A DNA stretch of 64,000 bases, from contig FJOG01000041.1 in assembly GCA_900073065.1 (NCBI GenBank), forward strand, positions 118,965 to 182,964, in the 5' to 3' direction. Source of the DNA: Phialocephala subalpina. Lineage: Eukaryota > Ascomycota > Leotiomycetes > Helotiales > Mollisiaceae. The notes below the pieces were generated by a model that saw nothing but the letters and a program-made list of their open reading frames with translations, ran no database searches and was not told where the DNA came from. This document shows positions 11,560 through 23,622 of the stretch, piece by piece; the stretch's first letter is position 1; each line of letters begins with the position of its first letter. The translations under genes were made by a program, and so were the position numbers.

Positions 11560-12010
11560 AAGGTTACGAGTCAGTCCAGACTTGCCGCCACGACTAGATG
11601 AAACCTAGAGTCAGACCAGCTGCCAAACCCCTTTCTCCATAAATCACCTACGCGGCTGACAAAATGGCGGGAAAATATCTTGATTCAAAATACCATGATT
11701 GCGTCTCGTAAAAAGGCCTTGATTCTTCGAATCTACGATACTGACACCATTTCACACGAAATATGGCACGTGGGACTTGCTGCAGTTTGTGAGACTTCTG
11801 ATTTATAGATATCCAATCAAGAACCTCGCCCATTCAACTGAAGAAACGGCCGACAATATAAACAATAACGAAAGAGAAAGCCAGTCCTAAACAATCTGCA
11901 AAAACATATATTCTGCACTCTGAACTCTCCCAATGTGAACCCCCTCCAAAATCCTCACTCCTCAAAAACCTTACTATTCCCCGACAACCATCAAATTTCT
12001 TTCCAACCGC

Positions 12011-13873
12011 TCACAAAAACCAATTGTGCCTCGTCGACTTACTAGCAGCTAACCTCCACCTCCTCCCATAAAAGTACAACGGTATAGCTAGCAAAATCGA
12101 CACACAAACCAACATGAACAGAATCATATAAACCTGCAAGAACCCGTCTGCTTCTATCCAATTGACCGCCACGAAAATAAAGACAAAAGCAACAATGTTC
12201 TTGAAAACATTGATCAGGACAAGACTCTCAGCCGCAAAACGTGGGTAGCTATCTACTACGTACGTGACAGCTATATTCGGGGCGTAGACTGTTCCGAATG
12301 AGACTTTGTTTCCAGTTAGACTTGTTATTTTCTTTTGGTTTTCTGTAGGAGAAGGGGAATGGGAACATACGCATTCCAAACCCAACAGCAAGGGACGGCC
12401 AAGCAAGAAGCCTCGACCCCGCAATAGCGATTAAAATACACCCCGCAGGCGCAATCCAAGACGCCGGAACAAGAGAAAGGAGTCTTTGCTCTGCATACAC
12501 AATACCACCTGATCTTACGATACGACGAGCGGTGATTATATCGGATACCCATCCGCCGCCGAAGCAGGCAAATGTGAAGCCGATTATGGCGGCTATTTGC
12601 ATGAGTCCTACTTCTCCTGAGCCGAAGAGGTAGGGTGGTGGGGTGAGGAGGGTGGGAAATTTGAAGCTGGGAATGTTAGATTGTGTTGTGGCGGGATGGA
12701 AGAGGGTGGGGAACGAACATGAGGATTATTTGAGGCGACAGTGCAACGCCGTAGATGAAAATTGCCCAGACGACGGGGGGATAGGTCAGAAATACAACAG
12801 GATGGAGAAGTGTCTTGAACAAGTTAACTTCCACATCGACTTTCGTTGTAGTTGTTAAGATCTTCTTCCAGGAGGGATTTGACACAGCGACATTTTGTAC
12901 GCCGAGAAGAGCGGCTGGTTTCGACTCAATATCTTGGACAATATCTTTGGTATCCTTGCCTTGTTCGGTATGAGAAACATTTCCCTTCTCCTCTTCAGTG
13001 GTATGAAGTGTCTGCAAAGCTGTCGGGCGACGGAAGTTAGGTTCTGGGAAAGCTGCGAGAAGTAATAAGGCATTGAAGCCAGCGAGGGCAGCGGAGAGCC
13101 AGACGAAATTGCGCCATGATCCTGTGTATTGCTCCATGTATCCGGCGATAAGAGGTCCGACTGCTGTCCCGCCTGTAGTGAAGATCACATATCTAGCTTT
13201 TGTCAGCTCCGCTATTACGATTTCGATGGATTCACTCACGTTGCCATCATTGTGGCTCGCTCGTGGAAGAAGAAAATGTCCGAAACGATGGCTGGGACAA
13301 TACTCTATTGAAGTTAGCAATCAAGCGTTAGAAATGATTGGTAGTGTGCCAACCTCCCCAGCTGCTGCTGCAAATCCACTGAAGCATCGCGCTGCGAGGA
13401 GGCTTTCGAAGGAGGTTGACGCAGCGCACCAGACCAGAGTTAGGAACAAAAGAGTGATTGATGTTATAAGGACTACTCGTTTCCCGAATTTGACAGCGAG
13501 AGGTACCCAAACAAGATTTCCGATGCCCAGAAATAGGAAGTTATACTATGCAAATTTAGCACTGTGTAAGTCATCGTGATGACTCTCTTACTGCCAACAA
13601 TCCATTGACTTGGTTCTCAGACCTCCGAAACTCTTGGATTAATTGAGGAATGGATACGGATAGACCTGAACCGGAAACATTGGATGAGAAGTTGCACATG
13701 CACGCACTCAGAAACGCAACAATTTTCAACCAACGCGACCAGCGGATAGGATCGGCTGGGTCATCTGAGGGGATGGGCCAGAGTGCTATGCCGTGGTGTT
13801 TACCGGTTGACGTGTCCAGCGCGATGTTGCCGTCTTCGAAATCACTTCCAATTTGAGCACCGTGAAATGCCAT
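12011..13873 (-). CDS. MFS transporter (DHA1-like drug/metabolite proton antiporter)
   Basis: Six exons (13873-13592, 13545-13354, 13304-13240, 13192-12719, 12666-12371, 12303-12011) sum to 533 residues. The N-terminal cytosolic part has WPIPSDDPADPIRWSRW, common in fungal HOL1/fluconazole-type MFS proteins, followed by about 12 hydrophobic segments. Motifs include WVPLAVKFGKR (motif A-like) and GGTAVGPLIAGYMEQY. A hydrophilic central loop of about 80 residues rich in Glu, Lys and Thr separates the two halves. These plasma-membrane proteins move small organic molecules with protons. As the last gene of the aromatic group it may import the phenolic or export toxic intermediates (inference). 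Confidence 0.88.
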
Positions 13874-16015
13874 TTTTGGTGCGTGTTGAAGTAAAGGAGT
13901 AGATGGCAGGTGGAGTCGAGTATCGCGTTTTGAAGATTTGCGATAATTTGAAAGGATTTGGGATTGTAAAGTAAGATTCGGGGAGATAGATCTAAAATAT
14001 TGATGAGGATGCATAAGACCTAACAGTCAATCTACTCCAGAAAGCATATAGAGAAACTGGTTGAGTGAGGAACGATGCTAGCGAGTCTAGAACCTGTCCC
14101 GCTTGTTACGCGGGGCCGACCCTTCCCCAGACTTTGAGGGAGGCGCTATCTCCACGACCTGGCGCACGGCAGAAAAGATGTGGAGATGAGAAGTTAAAGA
14201 TAGAGTAGAGGTGCAGCAAAATACACTCCCTGAAAATACTTGGAGTACAGAGTTATTTGCGTTCTCTAGGTCTTCCTTCTCTGATACACGTGCCTGTAAT
14301 GCTCAAGTTCGCTTTCAATGTTAAAGTTGATCGGGCTACGCATCCTCAGTCTGGATTAAACTAACCAGACGATGGTTGGAAAATTAGGCGGGGCCTCAAG
14401 GGATCCGTCTGGTGCATATGAAAGGCTGACAGACGGAACCATTACGTCTTTGCATAGCGTGTAGCCTCGATTGATTACGAGTGCTTTTCATACTTGGTCG
14501 AGCTTTGAGAGTGACTTTTAGCTGGCGCGTTGCCACTTAGCCCTTCAACCCCTGCCCTGGGCGGTTTAACTCGAATATACCAGCACGCGTTACCTGTTGA
14601 CATGAATTGTAATTACATTCACGTTGGCAAACATAGACGGAATGGATCAGCTCACAGCGAAGGCACAAAGGTAGGCTCGTGGACAAGGTTGCTAGAACGG
14701 AGCTGAGCGGTCATTATATGATGTCGCTACAATTCGTCTCATTGCAAAATCGCTGCAAGCATTCGCCGGTATGGCCAATTGAAATTTCGAGCAGAGTTCT
14801 ATGACCTATTCAGACTTGTTTAGAGTATACCGCAGTAAGATACGCATTGAATCCTCAACCTCATTGTACACGAGTGTGGATGGTGTAGGTGGAATATGCT
14901 CGTGGGCTGGTAACGTCGATGCAGTGGCCGAGATGGGACAGGGTTGGGGTGTACCGCTTAGCCCGGGGAGCACGAAGGATCTATAGCTCATCTCTGAAGG
15001 ACGTTTCTTGGTTTGTGTTGTACGATGTCAGTGTTGTACAATAAAATATAATTGTAAGTGTCTCCCGATCTTGGAAACAATGACGTAGGCGTGAGAATCC
15101 AGCTACAAGACTCAAAGAGGATTTGCAGATAATTGACCAGCAGTCAGCTTCGGCAAGTTTGATCAACTGAAGTGGCGGAAGCAGCAAGATAGCTAGAGCT
15201 TGGTCGCTGCTTCCCTACCTGAGTGACCTAAGAGAGAAGGAACGCTTGATGGGTGTTCTGGTGCTCGACTGCACTGAATGCTGAACAAGAACTACAAAGC
15301 GGACTACCGCGGTCAGCATCATCGCAATCAACACCATCACAAGCACCATCATCGCAACGATGGCGGACACTCCAGCAAAGGATCCCCTGGAGGTTCTTCA
15401 AACCTGGCGCAGACGCTAGAAAAACTAAACGAACGCCGACTATCGCAACAGCAGGAGACACGAACACACCACAAACGAATCCTCCTGAAGGTACTTCGCA
15501 AACCCCCCGAAAAGTCAAACCGAACGCCAGGTATCACAACACCACAAACGGATCAACACATGTTGCAAAGGACCTCCAACAACGGGATTTGCTGAAAGCA
15601 CCATAGATTTTAGGACTTTTTCGCTGCTAAAAGTTGTAGCTGTGGTCCAGCAACTGGTCATGGACCAGGACAGGGACCTCTGATGGCCAGTAGGAAAAGG
15701 AAATATAAACATTCTGGCTTGTTGACTAACAAGCTGCATGGGCTTCTGAAAGAGAAAAGACAGTCTGCTAACCCTTATGACCTGCTTCCTAAGGGAAATC
15801 CAGTTTGCAATTTTAGACCTGTTACTGTCACATGGTGACCAAACAGTTTCTTGATGCAATCATTCCGTTTATTGCAGATACTCTCTTGGTACAAGCGTGG
15901 TATCCGCTATATCATTCTTCCTCCAGACGCCCTCAGCAATGCTTTTGACTTTCCCAGTCTCCATGATCAAATAACTCCGCAAAACTCCAGGTATATCAAA
16001 ACCCTTTCCCACCAT
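13874..16015. other. 2.1-kb region without a supported gene
   Basis: Several short reading frames occur but none has a family signature or clean gene model. 15278-15595 reads as a His/Gln/Asn-rich peptide starting with a run of HH repeats; 15515-15859 on the minus strand has no recognisable domain. The stretch 15250-15850 could be a decayed element, but I see no terminal repeats or enzyme motifs. Confidence 0.5.
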
Positions 16016-16787
16016 CTAGACACAGAGTCTATAACTAGCATATCGTCCAGCAGTTTCAGACTTTCTGATGATCTTAACCACTTGCCCTCGTCTCAGCCCC
16101 AAGTATCTTGCGACCGGGTCTCCCAATTGTATTCTTGGCAATTGTGTATCCTTCAGTCTGTATCTCTGCAATAGCGCCGTTCGCTCCACCTTGCTCAACA
16201 ATACGTGCTTAGGCACCAACTCATGATGTGTGATGTTGACCAACAGATCCGCCTCGGTGAAGCACTCGATTCTCGTCTCGGAAGCAACAGCAGGAATAAT
16301 CTTGAGGGCAGCAGGGGTGATATTGGTGTTCGTGATCAGAATACCGGTGTGGTAGTTGTTTGCGGTGAGGAATTGGGCGAATGCGCGCATCTGCTTGATA
16401 CCAACGCTCGATTCGGCCAAGAACTCAACCCAGATCGTACCGATGTCAGGACTCGCGGGATTAGGATCGTTTGCTGTGACAGGATTGGCGTAGCGCTTCC
16501 ACATCTCATCGGTAGGGCGTGCAGAGAAAGTCATGGTCTTGCGACTAAGCTGTTGTAAGTATCCTGCCTTGACCGAAATGGAGGGGGAATTACCTGACGC
16601 TGCCATCATCAGAGGTGAATTTGTTCTTAAAGTCCTCGAAGCTGATCTTGACTTCCTCTTCAGAAAGCTCGTAGCCTCGATCTTGTACCATCTCGTGGAC
16701 TGTTCGCCATGCGCGCCAGAGTTTGGCAGATTCTCGTTCTCCAGCTTCGCGCTGCTTGCGGACACGGTCCTCGTCGCCGGTAGACAT
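16016..16787 (-). CDS. RPB5: RNA polymerases I, II and III shared subunit RPABC1
   Basis: Two exons (16787-16594, 16544-16016), 240 residues, near the roughly 215 of yeast. The N-terminal jaw domain has [16 protein letters not shown]; the C-terminal assembly domain contains the highly conserved [41 protein letters not shown] and [11 protein letters not shown]. It is a nuclear core subunit of all three RNA polymerases. It is head to head with BFR1, starts 355 bases apart. The acceptor CTTAG just before TCGCAAG is required to keep the frame. Confidence 0.96.
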
Positions 16788-17142
16788 AATGGCAGCGTCT
16801 GAAAGGGTCCTTGGATGGCTGACTTCCTGACTATGTGGGAAAGCGGTGGTCGTCGGTGTTGTTGAGGGATGGTCAACAAAGTTCGGCGAGGAGGCTGCGG
16901 TCGTGAATTACTAGCGCCTTTTCGAAATTCTTCACGAGGCTGCACTAACGGCCTTTTCCGGTCCGCCGTAGTATTTCGCTGCGGAACCGGGGTCTCTTGG
17001 AAATCTGTTCTTGGACGCAACTCGAAATATTTCCCACACAAGATATTAACTTAATCTTGTGCGCAAGCAACATCCTATTGTCCTGTCAAGAGGGCAATTG
17101 CATTCATCTTCTACCCAACGCCCCCCTTACTTTACCTTAATC
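16788..17142. promoter_or_regulatory. Divergent promoter of RPB5 and BFR1 genes
   Basis: 355 bases between starts on opposite strands; no TATA-like box near either start. Housekeeping-type bidirectional spacing. Confidence 0.5.
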
Positions 17143-18833
17143 ATGGCCGACGTCGCAACCCCCTCCGGCGCTGCTATGTTCGATGGTGGTGCAGCAGACA
17201 AGAAGAGGGTCGTGGAGTCAAAGCCAGAGAAGCCCGATGAGGCAACCTACAAGGAGAGTCTTGCAAAGGCCGAGAAGGAGCATCAAGCTTCTATGAAGAG
17301 ATTGGTATGTCGTGTCCTATCCCAAAATTGCCTTTGTGTAAACCTTCATCATCGGCAATTTGCATTGCATTCACTAACAAGAACATCGCAGACCGACATC
17401 AAAGCCAAGCTCGACCTCGCAAAGCCGCAAAATAAAGACTCGCCATCCGCCAAGCGTCGCGCTGAATTACTTGCTCAATTGAAGGAGATCCGGGAGAAGC
17501 AAGGTGCTGGGAAGGCAGGCCGCAACAAGATCTTTGATGAGATCAAGTCTGAGGACCAGAAGGTTAAGGACCTCATCGCCGCACAAAAGGTTGCCCGCAG
17601 CCGTGTCAATTTCAAAAATGTTGCAGACTTGGATAAGGAAATCGATAGACTGCAAAAGTCTGTCGACAGCGGGAACATGAAGATTGTGGATGAGAAGAAG
17701 GCGTTGGCTGAAATCTCGAACCTCCGCAAGCAGCGCAAAGGTTTTGCTGGCTTCGAGGATCAGCAAAAGCAGATCGACGATCGAAAGAAGAAACTACAGA
17801 CTCTCCGCGATTCTCTCGAGGACCCCGAGTCGAAGGCTCTCTCCGAAAAGTATAACAAGATCCAAGGCGAGCTCGACACCATCAAGGCCGAGCAAGATGA
17901 TGCATTCAAGAGCATCAACTCTCTCCGAGACGAGCGCACGAAGCTACAGAATGACCAGCAGGAGAAATATGCCGCGATCAAGAAGATCAAGGACGATTAT
18001 TACCAACAATCTCGTGCTGTCCAAAAATATGAATACGAGTCCCGCCAAAGAGCACGCGAGCGTAAGAAGGCCGAGAATGAAAAGTACCACCAGGAGAAGA
18101 AGAAGGAGCGGGCCCAGCAAATGCTTGCTGAGGCAAGTGACAAAGCTTACCTGGACGAAATCCGCCGCGCTGAGTCTCTGCTCCGATTTTTGGATCCTTC
18201 ATACACTTCCGAGAAAGCTCCTCTACAAGCTGCTTCTCAATTCACCGCCACCGCCCAACGGACCGTCGACGATTCAGCCCTTAAAGGAATGAAGGTCGTC
18301 AAGAAGGGGGATGAGGAAGACTACTTCGCAGGCACTGGGGGCAAGAAAGGCAAGAAAAGTAAAAACGCCAAGAAAGCTGAATCTGCTGCTCCTGCCAAGT
18401 ACAACTTGCCTCCCTCCGTTATTGATGACTGCACTGCCATCAAGGTCGAACCACCGATGACTGCCGCTGCTGTCCCCGCTACCTTGGCTGCTGTTAAGGA
18501 GAAGCTCGACTTCTGGAAGAAGGATCAGGAGGCACAGACACAAAAGGTAAGCTTTAGCATATTCAAATTCTTTCAAATAAGTAAGCTAACATGGCTTAGA
18601 ACATTGCCGCCGCCAAGAAGGAAGTTGAGAAGCTCGAGGCTGAAGAAGCTGCTGCCGCCAACGGATCCCCTGCAACACCAACCACCGAAGCATCTCACGC
18701 GAACGGCGAGACAAAGGCCACCGCTTCCGTCGACGAAGGCGGCTCCGTCAAGAACGAGATTGACCTCATCAAGAGCGCTGTCTCTGATGTTACCGCTGAC
18801 CTCAAGGGAGCCAGCATCGAGGATAAGGAATAG
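17143..18833 (+). CDS. BFR1: BFR1-family mRNP/nuclear segregation protein
   Basis: Exons 17143-17304, 17392-18546 and 18600-18833 give 516 residues. Most of the protein is a charged coiled coil rich in Lys, Glu and Gln (LKEIREKQGAGKAGRNKIFD, LDKEIDRLQKSV, RKQRKGFAGFEDQQKQID), followed by a lysine-rich segment GGKKGKKSKNAKK and a C-terminal helix plus an Ala/Thr-rich tail. This matches the fungal Bfr1 family: a cytoplasmic/ER polysome-associated RNA-binding protein linked to secretion and chromosome segregation in yeast. Start chosen at 17143, directly after a pyrimidine-rich leader. The third exon is needed because reading through 18547 gives an unrelated tail. Confidence 0.9.
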
Positions 18834-19951
18834 ATCCTCGTCGACCACTGCATCTCTTCGTCCTGCATCTGATTTTATCATCCTTCATTTGCGTTGGACG
18901 TTGAGATTCCTTTTCTTGGCTGAGGGTAAAGGAACTTTCTCTCCGTAATGTTTCTCAAATTACTCTACAAAAGTTTGGCATATTGCAATGCACTGGTGGG
19001 GGCTGACAAAACGGGATTCGAGACTCTTCTTTCCTGTATTTACTTAGGGGTTTGGTCGCGAGCGAAGGATAGATATCAGATCCTGAGACTTGGGGAGCTT
19101 GCAGATATTGATGGGTTGATGGATTGGACAGAGGAGAGCGTTCAACTACTTTGCATCATTGGCGCATTAGTGAAATAGAAAACATTTTACTTTACTACTA
19201 CAGGCTTTTTCAGATGAGTTGTGTGACAGTTGAGTTCGCAGCTTTGCCGAACTTCGTCTATTGTCCGACATCCAGCTGGAATTGAAGATGTGCAAGACTG
19301 AGTCCATGTCCGAAGCGCTCCTGAAAATCTCGACGTGCAACAAATTTGACAAAAGACTTCATTGTACGTATTTACTCTGGCACACAAGCAGCCCTTGGTT
19401 CTGATCTAGTACTTCCTCATAAACTCGAACATTGGATCCTACCCCTCTTCAACACACCAAAACACCCCAAGCACATTCAAAAAATCTTCATTCACCTATA
19501 TACCACTATACTCATCCCTAAAATAACGCCGATGCTATGCTATGCTGCTATGAACAGATAAACCAGATGCACAATGCACGCTATACGCTATGGTCGCTAC
19601 GATCTGAGAAGAGAAGAGAAGAGAAGATGTAACCTCATGAACAAGAACTGAACTCGTGACCTTCGCCTCGTGCCACACCAATCAAATCGCATATGTCCTG
19701 TGACCCCCTGTTTTGCTTGTAACCAGGTATTTTTGCGCTGGTGATATATACCGCCTGAGTACGGCTCGTCGTGTAGTTTTTGTGGTGTGTGAAGAATGGG
19801 ATGTATGTGGGTTGGTGACTTTTTGCGTGCGTGCTGCTGCCATTGCTCCTCCCTTTTGCTTTTCTCTCGATTCTCGAGTCGTTTGATATTGTATGGAATG
19901 GTGTGAATGTTGTGTAGTCGTAATAAACGTATGTCTCCCTTCGTGCTCACC
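18834..19951. other. Convergent 3' spacer, 1.1 kb
   Basis: No supported gene. Around 19605-19625 there is a short GA-rich run (AGAAG repeats) and elsewhere AT-leaning sequence. Presumably 3' UTRs of BFR1 and the gene ending at 19952. Confidence 0.5.
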
Positions 19952-20811
19952 TCAAAACTGAGGCTGCACATACCCATAACCACCCATAGGCGGCGCATAA
20001 GTCGGCCCCGGCCTCACCCTCTCCCTGCTCAGACTCGGAGGAAGCGGAACCTCCAACCTCTCCAACCTAACCCTATCTCTTTCCCTCTCCCTTTCCCTCT
20101 CAATCTCATCTCGTCCTCTACTCCTCCTCCTATGCCTCCTCCGCTCCTCAACCTCACTACTCTCCCTCAATCTCACTTTCCTCTCTCTCTCCCTCCCCAC
20201 CGCCACCCCGCCTAACGCACTTAACGGCGGATCCCTAACTCCCGGCTCATCATCTCCCGGTAAATTGAGATCCACCAATCCGTAGAAATATTCCAGTACC
20301 TCGGGGTATCGTTGTACGGACGCTTTCCAGTCTTCGTCTATGCCCCGCTTGAGTTCGGCGTCTGCGGCTGCTATTTCGGAGGGGTGTGGGCGCGCGCGGT
20401 AGTAGTAGGCTGCTCGTTCGGTGATGCGGTGGATGGTTTGGGCGTGGTGGTCTTTTCGACGGGTGGTGAGCATGCTGAAGTAGGAGAGGATGTAATCTTG
20501 GGCGTGGCCGCGGACCCAGGCTCTGTTGGGTACTCAATTAGTATACAAACTATGAAGCTGGCACATTTGAGTGGGATTATGGGATAGATTGAGGAGTAGA
20601 GACACGATGAGGCATACCTTATATCATTAAACACGCTGGTCATCATTCTCTGCTCCGCCTGCCGTACCGCAATATCCAATCCCTTAGCCTCACACTCACA
20701 CTGCGCCAGAGCTGGCTGGCTGCAAATCGCACAATCCGGGTCCATGATCGCAACCGGCTTCTTCGACCTGCTGTGTTTGATCAACATGATTTCGGGACGG
20801 AGATACGGCAT
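19952..20811 (-). CDS. Conserved hypothetical protein, Cys-rich N-terminus and RE/ER-rich tail
   Basis: Two exons (20811-20618, 20522-19952), 254 residues. Near residue 25 lies DPDCAICSQPALAQCECEAKG, a compact Cys cluster (CxxC...CxC) that could bind zinc. The middle, FNDIRAWVRGHAQDYI then AYYYRARPHP, is helical and looks conserved; the C-terminus is a disordered arginine/glutamate-alternating region (REREREREREDR-like) ending in a Pro/Gly/Tyr-rich tail. I recognise the layout from Pezizomycotina uncharacterised proteins but know no function. The splice junction ATAAG/GTATGC to CCAACAG/AGCCTGG is clean. RE-rich tails often occur in RNA-associated proteins, but that is only a hint. Confidence 0.75.
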
Positions 20812-21972
20812 CCCCTCTTATTCCACAACCACGCCACGGGAACTGTTGTACAAGAAAAGAGTAGGTATTTTAAACTAATACAGTACAAGGAAGGTTACAA
20901 ATGTAAGAGAACGTGGCGGGTATCTGTGGAGAGCCGGGGATATGTGTATGGTGGAGATAAATGCAATAAGGGAGAAAAAGCAAGAGTAAACATGTCGAAC
21001 ATGGAAACACCGCCATTTTGACATGAACCGTGAACCGCAGTGTCTCATTGGAGAACGACTGGTGATGGGCCCGAATGAACGGTGAAGAAGTCATTAGGGT
21101 GGTATAGTATGCGTGTGGACGAAGGGAGTAAGTAGTAGTAGTGTGTGTGTGTGGAAGGGGGAGGGAGGGATGAGCCTCCAAGATCACTCACCCACCTGTT
21201 CACTCGATATCTCGATCACGCTGCTCCTAGATTCTTCCTAGCCCGATCTTCCGCACACAACAGAGGTACCACAATGCACATATATCGAGCTTCCAATCGC
21301 AGATGCTAGCGCTTTCTCAAACAGTGAACAGAAGAACGTTAGAACGAATGTCAGAGGTGCTGAGAGGAACAGGCCTGTAGAAAAGAGAGCTTTCAATGCT
21401 CCCATCACCGCAAGACAACGCAGACGCAAACAGAGATGTCGTCTCTCTCCTCATCCGCCATGGCAGATTTTAAGTGGGGAGTTGGGAGTGTTGGAGCAAT
21501 AGAATAGAGGCAATGGCCGTCGGAGTGTCGTGGCTCGAATGCTTGACATCGCGTGCGCAAGGTCGATGCACGACGAGGGGTGAGTGTTGCATATCATGAG
21601 ATCCTACCAATGAGACATGTGAGGATGAGAGCCTGCAGCACTAGGTGCAGGAGAGGAGCATTTCGGTACACCGCTTTTGAGGCGGATATATATTTGTGAG
21701 GAGGAGACGAAGAAAATGAAATGCCTCCTTGGAAGAGAGGTAATATCTTAGATGAAGACTGTTCGGATGAAAATAGGTGGACAATTGGATGAACATGTCG
21801 AGAATGGAAGAAGTCAAGTGAGAGGTTGTCTCAGAAGTTGAGGCCTTCGGATTTAACCAGACGCTAGCCTCGGATGTAAGGTTTCTACGGCGGCCGAGTA
21901 GTTTTTCTCCATGTCAATATCAAATTCATCTGAGCCTCATCAACCAATGTCAGTTCAATCCATGGGTTGAAA
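20812..21972. other. 1.2-kb spacer upstream of two divergent genes
   Basis: Contains a GTGTGTGTGTG run near 21142-21152 and GA-rich stretches, no recognised gene. A 63-residue hydrophobic frame at 21238-21429 (minus) has no support. Confidence 0.5.
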
Positions 21973-23622
21973 ATGCCACCAAGATGTCCCACCCCTCAAG
22001 GGACATTGACGCCTTTCCTCTACCCATTCCTCTTCTCCCAACCTGCTAAACCCTTTCGACCTCTCCTCTCCTCTCTCCGACATCAATCTACTGCCACCCA
22101 AATCGAACAACCTCTCCCAGAATCCCACCTCAACCCTCCTCCTTCCGACTACGGCCGCACAATCTTTAGCGACCGAGCAACCGTAACTCTAGTCGCAGGA
22201 GGCGGTGGACATGGCTGCATCTCCTTCCTCCGCGAAAAATACATCTCCGCCGGGCCTGCGAATGGAGGCGATGGCGGCAGTGGAGGAAACGTCTACATCC
22301 AAGCCGTTCGCGGCGAGACATCGCTACACAAACTCGCCAGGCGAAACATCCTGAAAGCTGGAAGGGGGAAGAATGGGAAGGGGAAAACAAAAGGAGGAGA
22401 ACGGGGAGATGACATCGTCGTCCAAGTCCCAGTCGGTACCGTGGTACGAGAAATTTCCCGCGTGGATCCTGTTGCAGATGAGGAAGCGAGGATGAAAGTG
22501 GAGGGGAGGAAAGAACATGAGGAGTCGAAGGGACCATGGAGCATGGGTACAAAGGGACCGTGGAAATGGGATCGTGAGAAGTGGTTGTTATACCCAGCCG
22601 TTACGCCAGAGGACATTGCGACAGCGGAATTTCCGAAACTGCCTAGAGGGAGGAGATCACCATTGGCGATGGCGCAGGTTAAGGGGCCGGTTGCATTGGA
22701 TTTGAGTAGACCTATGGATCAACCTCTGTTATTGGCAGCTGGTGCTGTTGGGGGGTTGGGAAACCCACATTTTGTGACGAAGGAGGTTCCGAGACCGAAG
22801 TTTGCGACGAAGGGAGAAGAGGCTGTCAGAATTACGCTGGAACTGGAATTGAAGCTGTTGGCAGATGTTGGATTGGTGGGACTGCCCAATGCTGGGAAAA
22901 GTACTTTATTGAGAGCAATGAGTAACAGCAGAGCGAGAGTCGGGAACTGGGAATTCACGACACTACAACCAAATATTGGGACGGTGGTATTGGATGACCA
23001 TACAGGACGACCGTTTGCAGAGACTCTGTTGGAGACTGGAGAGCGAAGAACGAATTTCACAATTGCCGATATTCCTGGTCTGGTCGAGGATGCACATCTT
23101 GATCGAGGTCTGGGCATTAGCTTCTTACGACATGTTGAACGAGCTCGAGTCTTGGCCTTTGTGGTCGATCTGGGAAAGGGCGATGCAGTTACCGCTCTCA
23201 AAGGTCTCTGGAAAGAAGTCGGCATGTACGAACGCATGAAGATCGAGGAAGAGAAAGAGCTCATTGAACCCGTCGTTAATTGGAGTCCTTTCACATCCGT
23301 CGAAGACGCAATTGCCAACCGTCAAGAGACTATCGTCATCAATTCTGGTCCCACAATCGAGAATCCCTTGGCTCCAGAGTTACCTAGTATTGCAGATAAA
23401 CCATGGTTTGTGGTAGCTACGAAAGCAGATCTGCCAGGCACGCAGGACAATTATCAGAATTTGAAGGAATATATTGAAAGAGTCAATGCTGGTGAGGAGC
23501 CACATCCAAGTGGGCAGAAGATGGTCTGGGGAAAGAAAGTGCAGGCTATACCTATCAGTGCTATCAATGGCCATGGTGTTGAGAAGATCACGGATTGGAT
23601 CGTGGGTCTTTTGGATGCGTAG
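21973..23622 (+). CDS. MTG2: Mitochondrial Obg-type GTPase (ribosome assembly)
   Basis: Single exon, 549 residues. An N-terminal basic/hydroxylated segment without acids looks like a mitochondrial presequence. The Obg fold is glycine-rich (TVTLVAGGGGHGCISFLREK, PANGGDGGSGGNVYIQA, GRGKNGKGKTKGGERGDD) and is followed by a GTPase domain: P-loop GLPNAGKSTLL, switch II DIPGLVEDAH, NKxD-like ATKADL, and SAING. Family role: GTP-dependent maturation of the mitochondrial large ribosomal subunit. An insertion of about 85 residues splits the Obg domain between VPVGTVVRE and QPLLLAAGAVGGLGNPHF, as in other fungal members. The first true ATG in frame is 21973. Confidence 0.93.
   Translation: MPPRCPTPQGTLTPFLYPFLFSQPAKPFRPLLSSLRHQSTATQIEQPLPESHLNPPPSDYGRTIFSDRATVTLVAGGGGHGCISFLREKYISAGPANGGDGGSGGNVYIQAVRGETSLHKLARRNILKAGRGKNGKGKTKGGERGDDIVVQVPVGTVVREISRVDPVADEEARMKVEGRKEHEESKGPWSMGTKGPWKWDREKWLLYPAVTPEDIATAEFPKLPRGRRSPLAMAQVKGPVALDLSRPMDQPLLLAAGAVGGLGNPHFVTKEVPRPKFATKGEEAVRITLELELKLLADVGLVGLPNAGKSTLLRAMSNSRARVGNWEFTTLQPNIGTVVLDDHTGRPFAETLLETGERRTNFTIADIPGLVEDAHLDRGLGISFLRHVERARVLAFVVDLGKGDAVTALKGLWKEVGMYERMKIEEEKELIEPVVNWSPFTSVEDAIANRQETIVINSGPTIENPLAPELPSIADKPWFVVATKADLPGTQDNYQNLKEYIERVNAGEEPHPSGQKMVWGKKVQAIPISAINGHGVEKITDWIVGLLDA

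Larger units (their letters stand above)
11335..12010. other. Spacer: oxygenase promoter and transporter 3' region
   Basis: 676 bases. It holds a 14-base direct tandem repeat (11443-11470) and a CGG-N9-CCG site (11545-11559). No convincing coding sequence. Confidence 0.5.

Noticed and set aside
15253..15606. Overlapping plus-strand frames, one His-rich
   Set aside because: Frames overlap in two phases and show low-complexity composition; no gene signature or splice model.
15515..15859. 114-residue minus frame that might be a transposon remnant
   Set aside because: No integrase, reverse transcriptase, transposase motif or terminal repeats seen.
21238..21429. Hydrophobic 63-residue frame, possible membrane peptide
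   Set aside because: No homologue known, no supporting context, length expected by chance.
22719..23318. 199-residue minus-strand frame
   Set aside because: Antisense to the well-supported MTG2 gene; Ser-rich, no motif.
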